From assembly GCA_037903355.1 (NCBI GenBank), contig JBAJFE010000061.1, forward strand, positions 682,001 to 746,000: a stretch of 64,000 bases of DNA, written 5' to 3'. Positions 46,700 through 60,187 of the stretch are shown one piece after another; the stretch's first letter is position 1, and every line of letters begins with the position of its first letter. This DNA comes from Trichuris trichiura (lineage: Eukaryota; Nematoda; Enoplea; Trichinellida; Trichuridae). Under the pieces are notes generated by a model. The model did not search any database and had not been told where the DNA came from. It worked only from the letters and a program-made list of their open reading frames with translations. Made by a program: the position numbers and the translations under genes.

Positions 46700-49634
46700 T
46701 TAACTGAACTTTGATATTGTCTCCATTATCCACGGTAAATAATATGAAACTTTCGAAAATGCTTGTCTTTCCTTCAGCAGAGGACATTTTTCAGCGAAAG
46801 CGAAAGAAAGCACTCCGTAAAGAATAAACGTGCCATCTTTCAAACACGCCAACGGTCCACCTGAGTCGCCCTAAAATTGAACAAAAGATGAACCATAAGA
46901 AAGGTAAAGCAAGATTTGCTGAAACGCAACGCTTAGGTGACAATTTAAAATATTTGCATGAGCATCAGATTCCATCCTATAAGTGCTCACGTTTTCTTCA
47001 AGCAAATGAAGCAGCTTATAGTGGAAGCTTTTTTTGATTAGTTTGTTCATTTATATGAACTCTTCATTAGTTGTAAGCTCCCGCTGCAGCTCTAACGTAT
47101 TAAAAAAGCAGCTCAGTCCAACATTTAACATAAAGACGCAAATGCAACAAAAGCTCCATTCTTTCAGTAGCCGCTACCGTATATGGAGTAACAAAACGTT
47201 TTTTACAACGCACCTGTCTGGCACCTGTATCTATTTCGTCGTGTCCAGTGCAAAGCATGCGATTTTTCTGGAATAACGGCGAATTCACTTCGCCACCAAC
47301 AACGCCAACTTGCAGTTCCTGCAGTTTTTCCCCGTATTGTCCATCCGCTAAAAGTTCGAATAAACAGTAAGCTCTAAAAAGCGGGATATATGAAAACGTT
47401 TCTCATTACCTCATTCTAAATGTTCATTATCCAAAGACCAAAAATATCAAGAAATGGCAGCGTTATCTGGCTACATTTTGCAACAGTTTACAGTACTGCT
47501 ATCACATTTGAAAGTTTGGGAAACGAATAACCCGCCATGTCCAAGTTGATGATGAAGAAGTTTTCTTTCATTCCCGCTTAATAAGTCACCAAAAGGCAGA
47601 CTACACTGTTATAACTCGAAGGATCGTCCTATGTGAAGTTTCAATACAAGGAATAGTTACAGGTTCATGAGTTTCTTACAAAGTGATAAGTTTTACAGTA
47701 ATCGATGAAGACATAAAATAGAAGGCTATGTTGCATTCTTACTTACCTAACTGACCCCACCCTGTCACTACACAGATGCTTTCAGGGCCGGGTGGCTCTT
47801 CATTTTCACCAGGCAGGCATATTCCTTGGATATAGTCGTTGTATGTAACCTCTCTTTCCACCATTAGCAACGCTATATCTTGATCGAATGAAGTTTCATC
47901 ATATTCTGCAACTGCTAACTTGACCACTGATAATTGTTGCTCTTCAGGGGAGGTTGCATCGATGTCATGTACCCCAAGCACAACACGTAAATCTTGGGGC
48001 TTAGCCAGCGGTAGTCGTTCTCCCCTCAAATGTGGTAACCTTTATATTGAGAAGAGTAGCAACCAATTTTTATTTCGCATATCTGTTTTTACTCATGCTA
48101 CTCAGCTAATTTCCATTAATCATTACCGCCGAGTATGGGTCAAGACTGGAGCCGAAAGCCCTGGACTTCAAAGTTCGTTAAAACTGGGTCCCGCCATAGC
48201 AACCGACTAATTTACAATTGAAAAACAATAGCAAGCTTGTGGCATTTTGAAGTCCTGTCTTACTAGACGATTGGGAAATAACGTATGCTTTGTTTACTGT
48301 TGCATGTAGGAAAGCAGCCAATGCAAGTAAAGCTATCAAGAGCTTTTCAGAATAAACGGTCGATATTATCACTGATGCATCGTTGTTGCCTTCGTCAGTC
48401 ACATTCTGATTAAGATTACCTGCAAATCTTTTAGCTAACTGTAACCAACTCATTGAAAATGTCGCTTAGGCAATCTTTTGTTCTAATTGTGTATCACACT
48501 TTTTAGTAGTACTTATTAGACTGTCTGCGTGCGTTTAGATTAAGCATGCAACGCTTTCATTCAGAGACAAGTATGACATTATTGAAATGCAGCGCAGCTG
48601 GTCATTTGCGGCGCTGACAAGAAAACTATAGTCCTTAAAACATTTCATTCTTTTCTACTTACCATGGAATAGGCTTGTAATGTACTGCCCTATTTTCTGC
48701 CATGTTGTTGGTTGTCCCAGATAGAAGCTAAAATTCAACAGTTATCTTAGTTGCAGGATACACGCAATATTATCCAATTTGGCAAAGAAGTCACTATAGC
48801 TGATTCAACTTTGAGAAAATGAGGTCTTGACAACATTCTTCCCCCCAGGAGTTGTGGCGCCAACTTCAAAGGAAGGTCACGTGGGTACTGTACGTCTGCC
48901 GGCCGTCCTGTCCTGCCCTAGCTTAAGCCTAAACCTACACATAAGGTGTGATGGTCCATTGTCCAGTGTTCAGTGACCCACAGTAAGACGCCCCTCCCGT
49001 TGTTTCGCTGACCCGTGTTATCGTCACGTATTACCCATTGATATTGCCGCCAGTACTCCTGGGGGAAAGAATATTGTGAAGATCCCATACGTTTATCTTT
49101 ATGTAAAAGCATTCATCTGAGCTAACTTCATTATCGCGTTGTCTGTGCTCTGGTATACTTGGCTCATCGACTAAGAATGGAGTTTACAAGAATCGTGAAA
49201 ACGTTCTGTTTAGGTGCGCAAGTTAAAGCCTTTAAGTAAGCAGGAGCATATTTCTTCGAAGAGGAAGCATCTTTGTTTGGATTGAGCGCTAATGTTTACA
49301 GCATATCGTTCGGTATAATCAATGGAACAGCCGGAATAAATCAAACTTTACGTATGCTGCACTGCTATTATACGCAAGGGCAGTACTTAAAATTAATTTC
49401 ATCTTACTTGCCAAGAACGCAATGAGCTGCTGTCAAAACAAAACTTGAAGCGTTCTTCTCTCTCCAATGGATAAAGCTTCCTCCGCATCTTCTATACGCG
49501 TCAGGACCCCTCGTAATTACAAGCGCTTGCCAAGGATATGAATACATTGCTGCTTCAGCTCCGTTTGAAATGCGGTTTCCAGCTTCATCTTTCTTTGGGA
49601 GCCGCGGTGGGAAAGCAGGTCGCCCACAAATTCC
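46700..49634 (-). CDS. Chymotrypsin-fold serine protease, copy 1 (signal exon not located; possible frameshift)
   Basis: Exons (minus) are 49634-49408, 48727-48663, 48024-47747, 47347-47214 and 46870-46700. The S1A fold is clear: an RISNGAEAAMYSYPWQALV activation-type start, catalytic His in LTAAHC, Asp in DIALL, GWG, and Ser in GDSGGP. The protein is probably secreted or zymogenic, since a pro-segment (ICGRPAFPPR) precedes the RISNG site, but the signal-peptide exon upstream was not found. The pocket is odd: the position equivalent to trypsin Asp189 is Gly and Cys191 is Arg in TGARQGDSGGP. The second exon is 65 nt against 66 in copy 2, which breaks phase into the third exon. The gene is therefore either a young pseudogene or carries a consensus error. 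The substrate is unknown. Confidence 0.8.
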
Positions 49635-52600
49635 CTGCAACAATTTGCATGTGATGGAAATCAGATATCTGCCGGGGAAGTTGCAAAAATATTTAGAATG
49701 GAAGAAACTTAACCGCAAATTATTTTAAATGTTCAAACTACCTGCTATTTCTGTCTTTTGATAGATAGGAACCCTAAGCGACATCAATAAATGCCGCTTC
49801 ATGCTAGTAAAAGATTAATAAACTGTTCTCTTTGCGGGTAGATGAAAGGGAAGAAATGTGATATAATTTTATGACAGATAAATTAAACACTACAGTCTAA
49901 GCCATATGCTCTGTCAGTTTTGCATTAAAACAGTTGAAATGGGAAATAATACTTGAGCTATTGCGAAGTGTACCTGACTTTCATTAGAGCTTGAGAAAAA
50001 TAGCTTAGCTGTTCCCATGAAAAGTCTTAACGCGATGAGAAGCAGTATGCTCTAAAGACTGTGCACTATGAGCTTTCTTCAACTATTTTATTCTAAGGTA
50101 AGTAATTGTATATATCAATTATATTACCAGCCGCAAGCAAAGCTACAAATAGTTTGTACTGGGTGGTTTTAAAGCTTTCCTTTCTTTTTTGAGTAGTAAA
50201 GTCGCATTTAGACAAACAGCGAAACAGTGCTGATGCGGCACAATCCTCAGTGTGAGAACTGCTTGCTGTCTTTAGGCTTGCCGAAGTAAGAAAGAATTTA
50301 ACAGCAGTATAAACGAAAGATAATCGCGTGCGGCAGTCAATGGCTTACTTCACTGCCCTTGAACAGTAGAAGTCCTGCACAAATTATTTGCCACAGGATG
50401 TGCTTCTTCGCGCAAGACATATTTCGTTGTAAATAGCAACGTTAGAGTTAAATCTTAAGCAGTACAGTTCCGCTAAACAAATATGGCCCTCGTTGAACAA
50501 TTTATTAAGTAAGGTAATCTTATTTTACTTACTCAGCCAGCGGAAGAAGATTACACTGCAAATAAGAGGCAAGTGCGTGCGGCGCGTTTCAGCATAGTAA
50601 TAGATGCCATGAATTCCTGTTTCATCGTGATGTTTAGTCCAACTCATTAAATAATCGATTATCCCCCTCATTAGCGTTCATGATAATAATGATAAGCAGA
50701 AGAAGAGGAACAAACCAAAGATTGAAATCGGTAGCGCTCATATGACAGAAAGTGCAAATCCTGAGTAGACTGTAACTTCGAATGCTCACATCGTCATTAT
50801 CGAAGAGAAAAAAATTGGCCTGATCCTTCACACTGGTTTAATTTTTGAAAAGACAGATTCCTGAACAGGAATTCCGAATGAGCCAAAATCCTGAAAGTCA
50901 AATATCAAGTATAGTTCCTAAGTCAAGGTGACCAAACGCGTATGTTGAAAGACCATATTGTGGTTGCTTTGTATGTATAGTCGCTCGATGGGAGTATCTT
51001 TCCATCTTCCTTGCAGCTGAACTTCGATGGTTTTTGGTTGATTTTATTTGCTTCTCCTTCTGAAATTTCACTTTTAAGATTTCGACTTGTTCAAAGTTCC
51101 TACCTGTTCAGGAAGTAAACGCGTGCGAAAGATTTCAGCTAGTTTACGCAGTTGTTCACGTCCAACCGTATGATTATTCAGAATGTCAGTCTATTCAGGA
51201 TCTTTTAACGTCGATAATTTCAAGTTTCAGTCTTACTACCCAAAACTGTTTGAAGCATCAAACTGATTCACTAACTTAACGAGCTTTTGCAGATAGTTTT
51301 AAACTAAACGAACTGACGCTTGAGGTTTTTAGCGCTTGTCCTAGCTGACTTCATTACCGAAGCTGAAAGCATAAAAACTCTATGAACCAATTCATCCCAC
51401 TCAGTTTCAAGCGAGGTAGAGAACTTGAACTCTATTCTTTCCTTGAAATTTATAAAGTAGACATTCTCTTTATTTTCACAGTACCATTAACCAACACTAC
51501 TGTTTCCATGATAGGAAGTACAACTTGAAACGTAATAAATCTTATAAAGATATTATTAATAAAAGCTTAGATATATCCCGCATTGACTTTGTAGGGAAAT
51601 ATGACATCTATAACCCTTTGATCAACATATCCACGGGTAAGACCCATTCACCATTTGCAAAGAAGTATCGGACGAGGGAAAAAGCATTAGCATCAAAACT
51701 GAAGCTAAATTTTTTTGCGTAACGAAGCCTTTTCCACTTCCATATTTGTAGACCACGCTGCAGGTTCTCAATTCGTTCTTGCCGGTTCACCGCGAAGAGC
51801 CTTGAAAATTTCAGCTTACCATTGATCATACGTTGAGTTATGCTCAACCATTTCAGGAACTGTCAGACTTTGTCAAACAGATCCTTTGTTAATTGCTTCG
51901 GAGCAGTCTTGCAGAAATAACTTATTAATAGTTTACACGTTGACATGCTGACCAGTGCGCTAAGAGTGTTACGTGAAACGGTGAACGAATGCCTCCCTTT
52001 TTTCATAGTTTGAATTAGCAGCTTAGCCTTTATTACTGTTGCCTATTTTAGGATAAAGAAGCGACGAATGTTTTGCATATAAATCTTTTTATTTATATTA
52101 TAACACGTCGCTTCTCTGGCAAGTTAAAAAATTTTGTTTGACGCGTTGTTCTCAGTAAGCAAATTTCGTATTCGACGTCACGATTTTAGTTTACGTTTAC
52201 ATGGTGATTTGATCCAATTGACTTAAATTCTTTGAGTGCAGTCCTTGCTGCGCGAATTTCGCTCACGGTTCATTGGCCCATTTGGGAATTGCGTCTCGAA
52301 AACTGAAAAGCCGCTCGGATAAATGCAGCACGTTCTTTCAATGAAGATAAAGTGTTGAAGAAAGCGCACTAACATATTTGTCTTAATACTAACATTAACA
52401 ATCCATTACAATGTTACGTTCAAGCAGTTTAACTATGCTTGACCTTTTTGTTTGCAAAAAAACTCATTAGCTGTCAGAGTAACACTAATTAACTCATCAG
52501 CGTTTATGAAAATTTGAAGACGGAATCAGCAGTAAGCTATGAAACGCTTTTTGCAAATAAACGGGCCCATCGAGACAAAAATGTTTTACGCGTAAACCCA

Positions 52601-53301
52601 TTAAGAAATATCCTACTTTTCATCCATGCTCTGTTGTTTTAATTTATTATGTTTCTGCGGGCTTGCTGAGACAGTAACACTTAGTTAGAACAGTAACCTG
52701 AAATAAAACCAGTTAATAAACGTCACAAATCATTGTTTTCTTAAGTTTAGTTTAATCTTTTATGACTTATCATAGCCAAGTCACAATGAATAGCTGTTCA
52801 TGATCGATAAGCTTAGCGCAACAAAAGTTTTACAATAGAAGGAAAAAGCGTAAGCACTTATTAGCGTAAAGAGGGGACCACAAATGCTGTTAGTCTCCAG
52901 CTTGTGGGTTGAGATTCAAGCTCAAAATCGTTTTGAACTCCTTTGTTGTTTTCAAAAAGCAATTAACACCCGCAAGTCGTGAACTATTTGAAAGAAGGTT
53001 TTATACAATGAATAGAGGAAAACAGTTTTCTATCCCATCGAGGTAGCAAAGATGTAAGCAAATTCGTGATTTCGGATACGCAACATTTTGAGCATGACCA
53101 TATGAATATTACAATCGCGTGGAGACTACTTTGTATAACTATTAGTAGTACGAACAATTTACTCAGGTTTTCAAATCTCTCTTTACGAAAGAGTCACCTA
53201 TTGCCGTTTCTTTGTCAGGACGTTTATTAACGCTTGTTGCAGCCTCTGTTAACAGAGGCAAGTAAACACGAAAAGTTCCACTTTCTTCCGATAACTGCGG
53301 T
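49635..53301. other. Spacer between protease copies 1 and 2
   Basis: The signal exon of copy 1 should lie in the left part. Stretches around 50000-50600 align with 57550-58130 behind copy 2, so this is duplicated flank. A minus frame at 50831-50634 encodes a hydrophobic run (FVPLLLLIIIIMNA) but meets a stop with no donor. A 65-codon plus frame at 51525-51722 has no recognised motif. Confidence 0.45.
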
Positions 53302-56300
53302 TCATTGCGCAGTGCTGCGAGATTGGGTGCGGTAGTTTTCATTTTTTGGAGTTAGCTTTGCTATTGTTCCTCTTATCCATGGTAAGTAAAATGAAACTTT
53401 CGTGAATGCTTGCCTTTCCCTCAGTCCGGAACAGTCTTCGACGAAAGCGAAAGAAACTACTCCGTAAAGAACAAACGTGCCATTCTTCAAACACGCCAAT
53501 GGTCCACCTGAGTCACCCTAAAATACAACAAAGTGTAAATCGTAAGAAAGGTGAAGGAAAGTTCACTGAAACATTAAGCGGAAGTGACAATTTAACATAT
53601 TTGCATAAGCATCAGATTCCAACATATAATGAGTGATCATGTCTTCTTCAGCAGATAAAATAACACAAATGAAGTAGCTTATACTGGAAGTTCTTTTTGA
53701 TTAGGATGTTCATTTATATGAGCTCTTCGTTATTTGAAAGCTCCCGATAAAGCTGTGATGTAATAAAAGAAGCAGTTCAGTCCTATTCTTAATGTATCGT
53801 CGCAAATGCAACAAAAACTGCATTGTTTCGGTAGTCGCTCCTACGTATGGAGTAACAGAACGTCTCTGCAACGCACCTTTCTAGCGCCTGTATCTATTTC
53901 ATCGTGTCCAGTACAAACCATGTGCCTTTTTTGGAATAATGGTGACTTCACTTCACCATTAATGATGTTAACCTGAAGTTCCTGCAACGCTGCCGGATTT
54001 CGTCCGTTCGCTAAAAGGTTGAATACACAGTAATCTTTAAAAAGTGGGTTATTTTTAAAAATGATTCTCATTCTCTCGGTACGTAATTCCACCAGTTCAA
54101 ACAAAGTTCAAACATATTAAAACATGGTAATTTTATCCAACTAAATTTTGCAACCGTTCACAGCGCTGCTATCATATTTTAAAGTTTCAGTAATGGACAA
54201 CCAATTGTTTCCAAATTGAAATACTAATGAAACCCCCTTTTCACATTCGCTTAATAAATTAAAGAATTGTTTTAACTAGAAACGTCGTTCTTCATGAGGT
54301 TTTAATTCAAAGAATATTTGCTGGATTTTATGTCAGTTAAAGCTTAATAGGTTGCACAGTAACCGATGGGCTATGTTGCATTGTCACTTACCTAAGCGAC
54401 CCCACCCTGTCACTACACAGATGCTTTCAGAGCCAAGCAGTTCTTCGTTTTCATCAGGCAGGCATATTCCTTGGATAAAGTCATCGTATACGATCTCTCT
54501 ATTCAGCTTGAGCAACGCAATATCTTGAGCGTGTGAAGTTGTATTATAGTCTGCAACTTCTATTTTGACCACTGATAACTCCTTCACTACAGAAGACACT
54601 GCGTCAATTTCATGTAGTCCAAGCAAAACAAGTAGATCTTCGACGTGAGTCAGCGCTAATCGTTTCTTCCTCAAATGTGTCAAGCCTCTTATTCAAGGTA
54701 TTATCAATCTATTTTCATTAGCTTAAAAATAGAGCCCATTAACTTATATTTCGAAACCACGGCAAGTAAAGTAGTCAAATTTAAAAAAAAACGCTCTTAA
54801 TATTAACAATGATGTATTCTTACTGCTGCACTTAGTGATTTTCTGATTCTGGCTACCTGAGAATCGTATTAGATGAATTTTGATACAGCTTACTTTAGTT
54901 AACTGTCTCCTATTAGTACTAGTTAGTCACCGTGAAAGATTGTCTGCGGCCATATCGATTAAGCATTCAAAGCTTCCATCCAAGGACAAGTATAACGTTA
55001 TTGAAATGCAGCACAGCTGGTTACTTGCGGCTGCTGACAGGAAAACTATAGTTCTTAAAACATTTCATTCTTTTCTACTTACCGTGAGAATATGCTTGTA
55101 ACGTACTGCTCTATTTTCTGCATACTTGTTGGTTGTTCATAATAGGAGCTAAAATTCAACAGAGTAACTTTGACTGCATGTATACAAGTAATGCGAGAGA
55201 TATTAGCTAAACATTCACTGGAATATAACTCAGTCAGGGAAAATGTATTATCATGGAAGCAGAATTGCAGAGTTTATTCACTTTCCTCCTTAGTTTACTT
55301 AACCTGTAATAACGCGGAAAAGAAGTAATTATAATAGCGCTGATCATTATTGTATGTTTTTCAGATCTCAGCAAAACTGACGGTTTTGAAAGCGTAAAAA
55401 TCTGACCAATCTATCCATCCATTTATGACTGCCTTTGCGTGTGAATTGAATGAGAAACTTCTAGACACGTCAGAAGCAGGTAAACAAGTTTGATTTTGAC
55501 GGAAGTGCGCGTGTTCTCTTATGAGATTAGAACCGCGCAAATTGTAAGCGAGAACTAGTTACCTCCACCTATCTGAACTGCACTTCTTCTTGCGAGCGTT
55601 CAGCAAGTGACCTCTCGCTACAGTATTCAATGCTATCTTCTCTCAAATGCCAAAAGTAATAGGGCTATCTGAAAGTGGCTTTCTTGCTTTTGTTAAAAGG
55701 TTTATTTAAACTGCAGAATTGATGTTACAATGGAAATACGTAGAAGGAAGTCAGAAGAGTCGTCATCTAATGCAGTGAAAACAATTGCAGTCAAACTTTC
55801 ACAATGTACATGCTTTTGTTTGTTTACTTCCTTATATTACTGTATTCTTGCAGAGCTATAGGAAAAAAAGTCCGTAGCTTTTAGTTAGCGTAAACACTCA
55901 CTTCTTCTTCTGCATACTAGCCTAGCTGAGTCTTATCGGTTATGCTCTTTGCCATCTGAGAAATGCTGATTCCTTTTTGTTAAGCATGCGGCTATCCTAT
56001 TCTGGCTTTAGTGACAAGTAGTAGGGTGTCTTGCTTTTCTGTTACCTAAGTCTAGGCTAAGACGCAAGCCTTATGTTTAGGCTTAGGCTGAGGGAAAGAC
56101 AGTAGAAAATGGCTGGGGAAGTTGCAGTATGATAGCAGACAGAACCCGCTAACCTGATTTGCAACTTGAATTCATTACATTAGCCGTCACTCGTAAGCAG
56201 ACAACCAGAGAACTGTTCATGAAAACGTGAAATAACATTTGAACATTCTTACAGCAGGCACTGCAACGTTATATTTATCTGTTCATTTAAGTTAACCAAA

Positions 56301-57420
56301 AGACAATCAGTATGAAATGTAGTTGCAATATTGTATTACTAGTAGCAGCGAAAATGAAAGTGCTTGCTTAACTCATTAAACGCAAAAAGCAATGGATTCT
56401 AGCTCTTTTACCTGCTATAGCAATCGAGGATATTCTCTGCGTGTATACTCGTTCACTTAATTAATTTTTTTAATAGATAGCCTGCTGCGTATAAATTCGT
56501 GGCAGCACTCTTCTCGAATTACGCAATACGTCTTATAATAGAAAATAAGAGTCTGCATATTTATATGTGAACCTACTTAGCAAAACTGTTTTTTTTCCTA
56601 TCGAAACACTTTACCGAATGGGCTAACGCTGACTTGTTATTGCTTTCGGACTATCAGCACCTGAAAATCTCATTTCATTGACATTTTGAATCTTCGTTAC
56701 GGAAATATTATGGTTACTGTTGAAATTAAGTGAAATCAGCACAGCGGAGCTTTTGTTAGAACGTATAGATTAGCTAAATGATGTTTCTTGTTCAAAAACA
56801 CTTTCGGCAGTTTTATCGAAACTTTCTGTAACACAGCATATTAGAAAACTTCCTAACTTAGTATGGACGAACAACCCGTGCATAGTACCCACGAATTAAA
56901 GCATTAACATAAGAGTAAGTGAAGTTGAGCTCTCTAGCTTCAGTATGAATCACATACGAAGGAGTATTTGGAATAACGGCAAAAACTTGCTACTTAAATG
57001 TGCAAGGTAAAGTGTTTCAATAAACACCAGCATGTTTCCTAGAAGAAGAGACATCTTCATTTGGATTGAGCGCTAATGTTTACCGTTTATAGTGTTGGCT
57101 TAATCAGAGCAACAGCCGGACTAAATCAAACTTTACGTATGCTGCATCGTTACCCTCCGCAAAGGGAAGAAGTTAAAATTTACGTAGACTTACTCGTCGA
57201 TGACGCAATGAGCTGCTGTCAAAATAAAACTGGACGCGTTCTTGTCCCTCCAATGTAATAAGCTTCCGCCGCATCTCTTATACGCATCGTAACCCTTCGT
57301 AATTACAAGTGCTTGCCACGGATAAGAATACATTGCTGCTTCAGCTCCATTTGAAATTCGGTTTCCACTTTGATCTTTCCTTAGAAGTCTTGGTGGGAAA
57401 GCAGGCCTTCCGCAAATTGC
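53302..57420 (-). CDS. Chymotrypsin-fold serine protease, copy 2 (signal exon not located)
   Basis: Exons (minus) are 57420-57194, 55148-55083, 54669-54392, 54010-53877 and 53517-53302, with lengths 227, 66, 278, 134 and 216 and every junction in phase. The catalytic triad is intact: His in ILTAAHC, Asp in DIALLKLN, Ser in GDSGGP. As in copy 1, the specificity pocket has Gly at the 189 position and lacks Cys191 (TGARKGDSGGP). The 66-nt exon adds a ~22-residue insertion between His and Asp. The C-terminal tail runs about 16 residues beyond copy 1. Exons and introns align with copy 1, so the pair arose by tandem duplication. It is the most intact-looking member and likely a secreted protease. 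The first exon should lie between 57.5 and 59 kb. Confidence 0.87.
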
Positions 57421-58197
57421 CTGAAGCAATTTTCTTTTAAGGGAAATAAAGCATCTACTAGAAAAGTTGCGAACATCTTTAGAATCGAATAATGTGCTTT
57501 CTGGTTCATTAGATGCTTGAAAAAATTAGCTTGTGTTCGCCTGTAACAATTCAAAACGCGATGAAAAGTAAAATACGCTAAGACTGCGAGTTATGAACTT
57601 TCTTCAACTATCCTAATTTAAGGTAGGAATTTGTTTATATCAATTCTATTACCAATGCCAAACAAAGCTACGAATAATTTGTATTGGAACCTTTTAAAAA
57701 TTCCCTCCTTTTTTGAATAATAAAGTTGCATTGAAATAAACAGCGATAAAGCTTTCGACGTGAGTTTTGTTTGTGACCCTTATGTTTGCCGAAATAAGAA
57801 AGAGTTTAATAGTAATATATAAACGGTTACTTTTTGTCATAAGAAAATCTCGTGCAGCAATCAATGGCTTACTTCACTGCCCCTTAACAGTAGAAGTGCT
57901 GTACAAATTATTTGCAACAGCATGTGCTTCTTTCCACGACGCATATTGCGTTGCAAATAGCAATATTATCGTTAAATTTTAAGCAACATGGTTAAATTAA
58001 ACAAATGTTGTCTTTGTCGAATGGATTCTAAAGTAATTAGGTCTTAGCGTGCGCATTCAGCTGTAAGCAATAGTTGACACAGCAAATAAGGAACATGTGC
58101 GTACGGCGCTTTAATGTGCAGTAGCGGATAGTTGATTAATGCAGTGCTGTCTTCATTTTGGCTTCTTTTGTACGGATTTTCTGTGTCCCGTTGAATA
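57421..58197. other. 5' flank of protease copy 2
   Basis: This aligns in patches with 49900-50600 behind copy 1 and should contain the signal-peptide exon, which I could not define. No other feature is visible. Confidence 0.4.
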
Positions 58198-58275
58198 AAC
58201 TTTTATTAATAAACTTTTCTTAATAAAATGTCCGTAGCTTTCGGGTCCGAACTTGACCCGTCATCAGCGGTCTAA
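58198..58275. repeat. Diverged copy of the 18291-18448 palindrome arm
   Basis: The blocks TAATAAAATGTCCGTAGC, TTTCGGGTCC and TTGACCCGTCATCAGCGGT match one arm of the Nup358 intronic palindrome over about 55 nt. No opposite arm is visible nearby, so it is a solo or truncated copy. Confidence 0.65.
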
Positions 58276-58965
58276 GGATTGACGTATGACTAAAGTGTAC
58301 TAGTAACGTGCAACGTCTATAGCTGTTTAAAGGCCAGTGTTTTAAAGTGGGCCTTGTAGTTCTTCTCTTTGTCCGTCAGCAGTTCGAGCGGGTGAATGAA
58401 ATTTAATTGAGCGAGCAACATTTCGAGCGGGTTACAATATTCGTCCATATTTCATTTATTTCCGCTCCATTATCTCGGTTGTAGGTTGTATTGTTTGTCT
58501 GTCTTCAAACTGCTAATGCATTGAAAAAGATGATGCAACTTATGATAACAAACAACTTGACGGTCTTTTTTTTCAGTGCTAATTAAGGTGCCCTATCGAA
58601 GCGTAAAGAGCAACGTAATAGACCAATCGCGTTATTATGTTTCATATTTACCATAGAGGCAGTACCTAACATAGTTTCATCAATGCAGCAATGCTTTGCT
58701 TGTTGTCTGCTTCGCTTTTTCAAAGTTTTATTACTTGAACATTAATACCATAACTGTATTGGAGGAAGGCAGAAATAAGTGGTTTCTGGGCTTTACGTGC
58801 TGTGCTTTCTTTAGTTGATTCTGTATTTCTCCTATCGATTGAGAATTGTGGAAAACGCGGTGGAACGAGACAATGATCTTCGTTGCTAACAGGTTCTGCA
58901 GTTAAGGATTAGAAAATATTTGAATTGCACAGTAATACGTGAATTCACGTTACTGCTGATTTGGA

Positions 58966-59148
58966 ATGATGTTTTTCAATCGTGCAGTAGTTCTACTTAT
59001 TTCATTTATAATTTTTGCTGCACAACAAATATTCGAACTGACAGAAGGAAGTTTAGATACAAAGCTCATTCTCGCAAAATTCGTCTCCTTTATGGAATTT
59101 ACAAACATTGCAACTTTCCCCACTTACGTTGTCGCAGCACGAAGCTGA
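58966..59148 (+). CDS. Small ORF with signal-peptide-like N-terminus (60 aa), function unknown
   Basis: From ATG 58966 the product begins MMFFNRAVVLLISFIIFAAQ, a hydrophobic stretch like a secretory signal, followed by about 40 residues with no recognised motif (…FELTEGSLDTKL…) to a TGA. It lies on the strand opposite the proteases in AT-rich spacer. No introns, domain or conserved start context support it, so it may be chance. Confidence 0.25.
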   Translation: MMFFNRAVVLLISFIIFAAQQIFELTEGSLDTKLILAKFVSFMEFTNIATFPTYVVAARS

Positions 59149-60001
59149 CCCTTATTAGTTAGATAATAGATTATCTAATACTGTTATTAATTAGTTTGCA
59201 GCTAACAGAAAGTATTGTACACTAAGCACGCGTTTATATTTTTGCAAATGAGTTTTCGTCAGAAAGAACTTCATTGTGCATAAGAAAATGCCTGTTAAAT
59301 TACATAGCTTAAAAACCTTGCATTCCTCAAGGTTCATGATGGTGCCAGAAGAGGTAGCTAACTGGACCGTCAATTCGTTTCTATCGTACTATTTCTTAGA
59401 AAGATGAAGCCTTTAAAGTTTGTTACTTATTTTCCAGCCACATGTTTAACTGCACTATCCTATCATTGAACATTTTCATTTGAAATGAAGTTTTCATGCT
59501 TTCTTCATTCATTGCTTTAAAGCAGGCATTATATAAGCTATTTTTTAACACCAACGGCTTCTGGTTAACGTTTCGATAACTGCATGAAAGCTGTATTCAA
59601 TAACGCTGAAGTCACCGGATGCTTCTGTCTCTTACTGGTAAAAGGGAAACTTGAGGTGAAACATTCGGATAACGTAATGCATGTGCCTTGCGCAGATGTT
59701 TCCCATTGAAGTCGATAGCACCGTAAATAAAAAGCTCTTGAAACAAAGAACAATCCATTGAAACCTGAACAGCAGATTATTGTACATTAACGTGGCATGT
59801 GCTTTTTGAGTTCTTATTCGTAGTTCTTCCCAGCTTTGCGTGTTTTCACTGTCTCGCTTGCACTTTTGGTTGAAAGTAAACCAGACATTAAGTCTACCAT
59901 TGCTGTAAAGCGTGTTCAGTTTTTAATGCTTAGAGGCGTCAGTCAATTTCTGTTTGGACTGAGCATATCAGAAATAGTAAAAACGAGGTGCCAAACGAAA
60001 C

Positions 60002-60187
60002 ATGACAAGCTTAATCATTATCGTGTGCTTTTGTGTCCGCCCAAACATTCGCAAGAAGCTGGAGGCAGAGATACATAATTCAGAGATCTACAAAAGTTTA
60101 TCTGAAACGTTTATTATTAATGGAAATAATAGGGTTGGTGAGTTCAATGAAATTCTTCCTACTCTAGCTAATACATTTGTACGCTAA
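60002..60187 (+). CDS. Small ORF (61 aa), hydrophobic start then charged helix-like tail
   Basis: It starts MTSLIIIVCFCVRPNIRKKL and continues with a charged, possibly amphipathic segment to a TAA. The short hydrophobic run could be a signal or anchor. No family is recognised. Position and strand match the 58966 ORF (plus strand, between protease copies), but a link between the two is only a guess. Confidence 0.2.
   Translation: MTSLIIIVCFCVRPNIRKKLEAEIHNSEIYKSLSETFIINGNNRVGEFNEILPTLANTFVR

Noticed and set aside
50634..50831. Minus frame with a hydrophobic run, candidate signal exon for protease copy 1
   Set aside because: The frame reaches a stop with no GT donor and has no counterpart behind copy 2.
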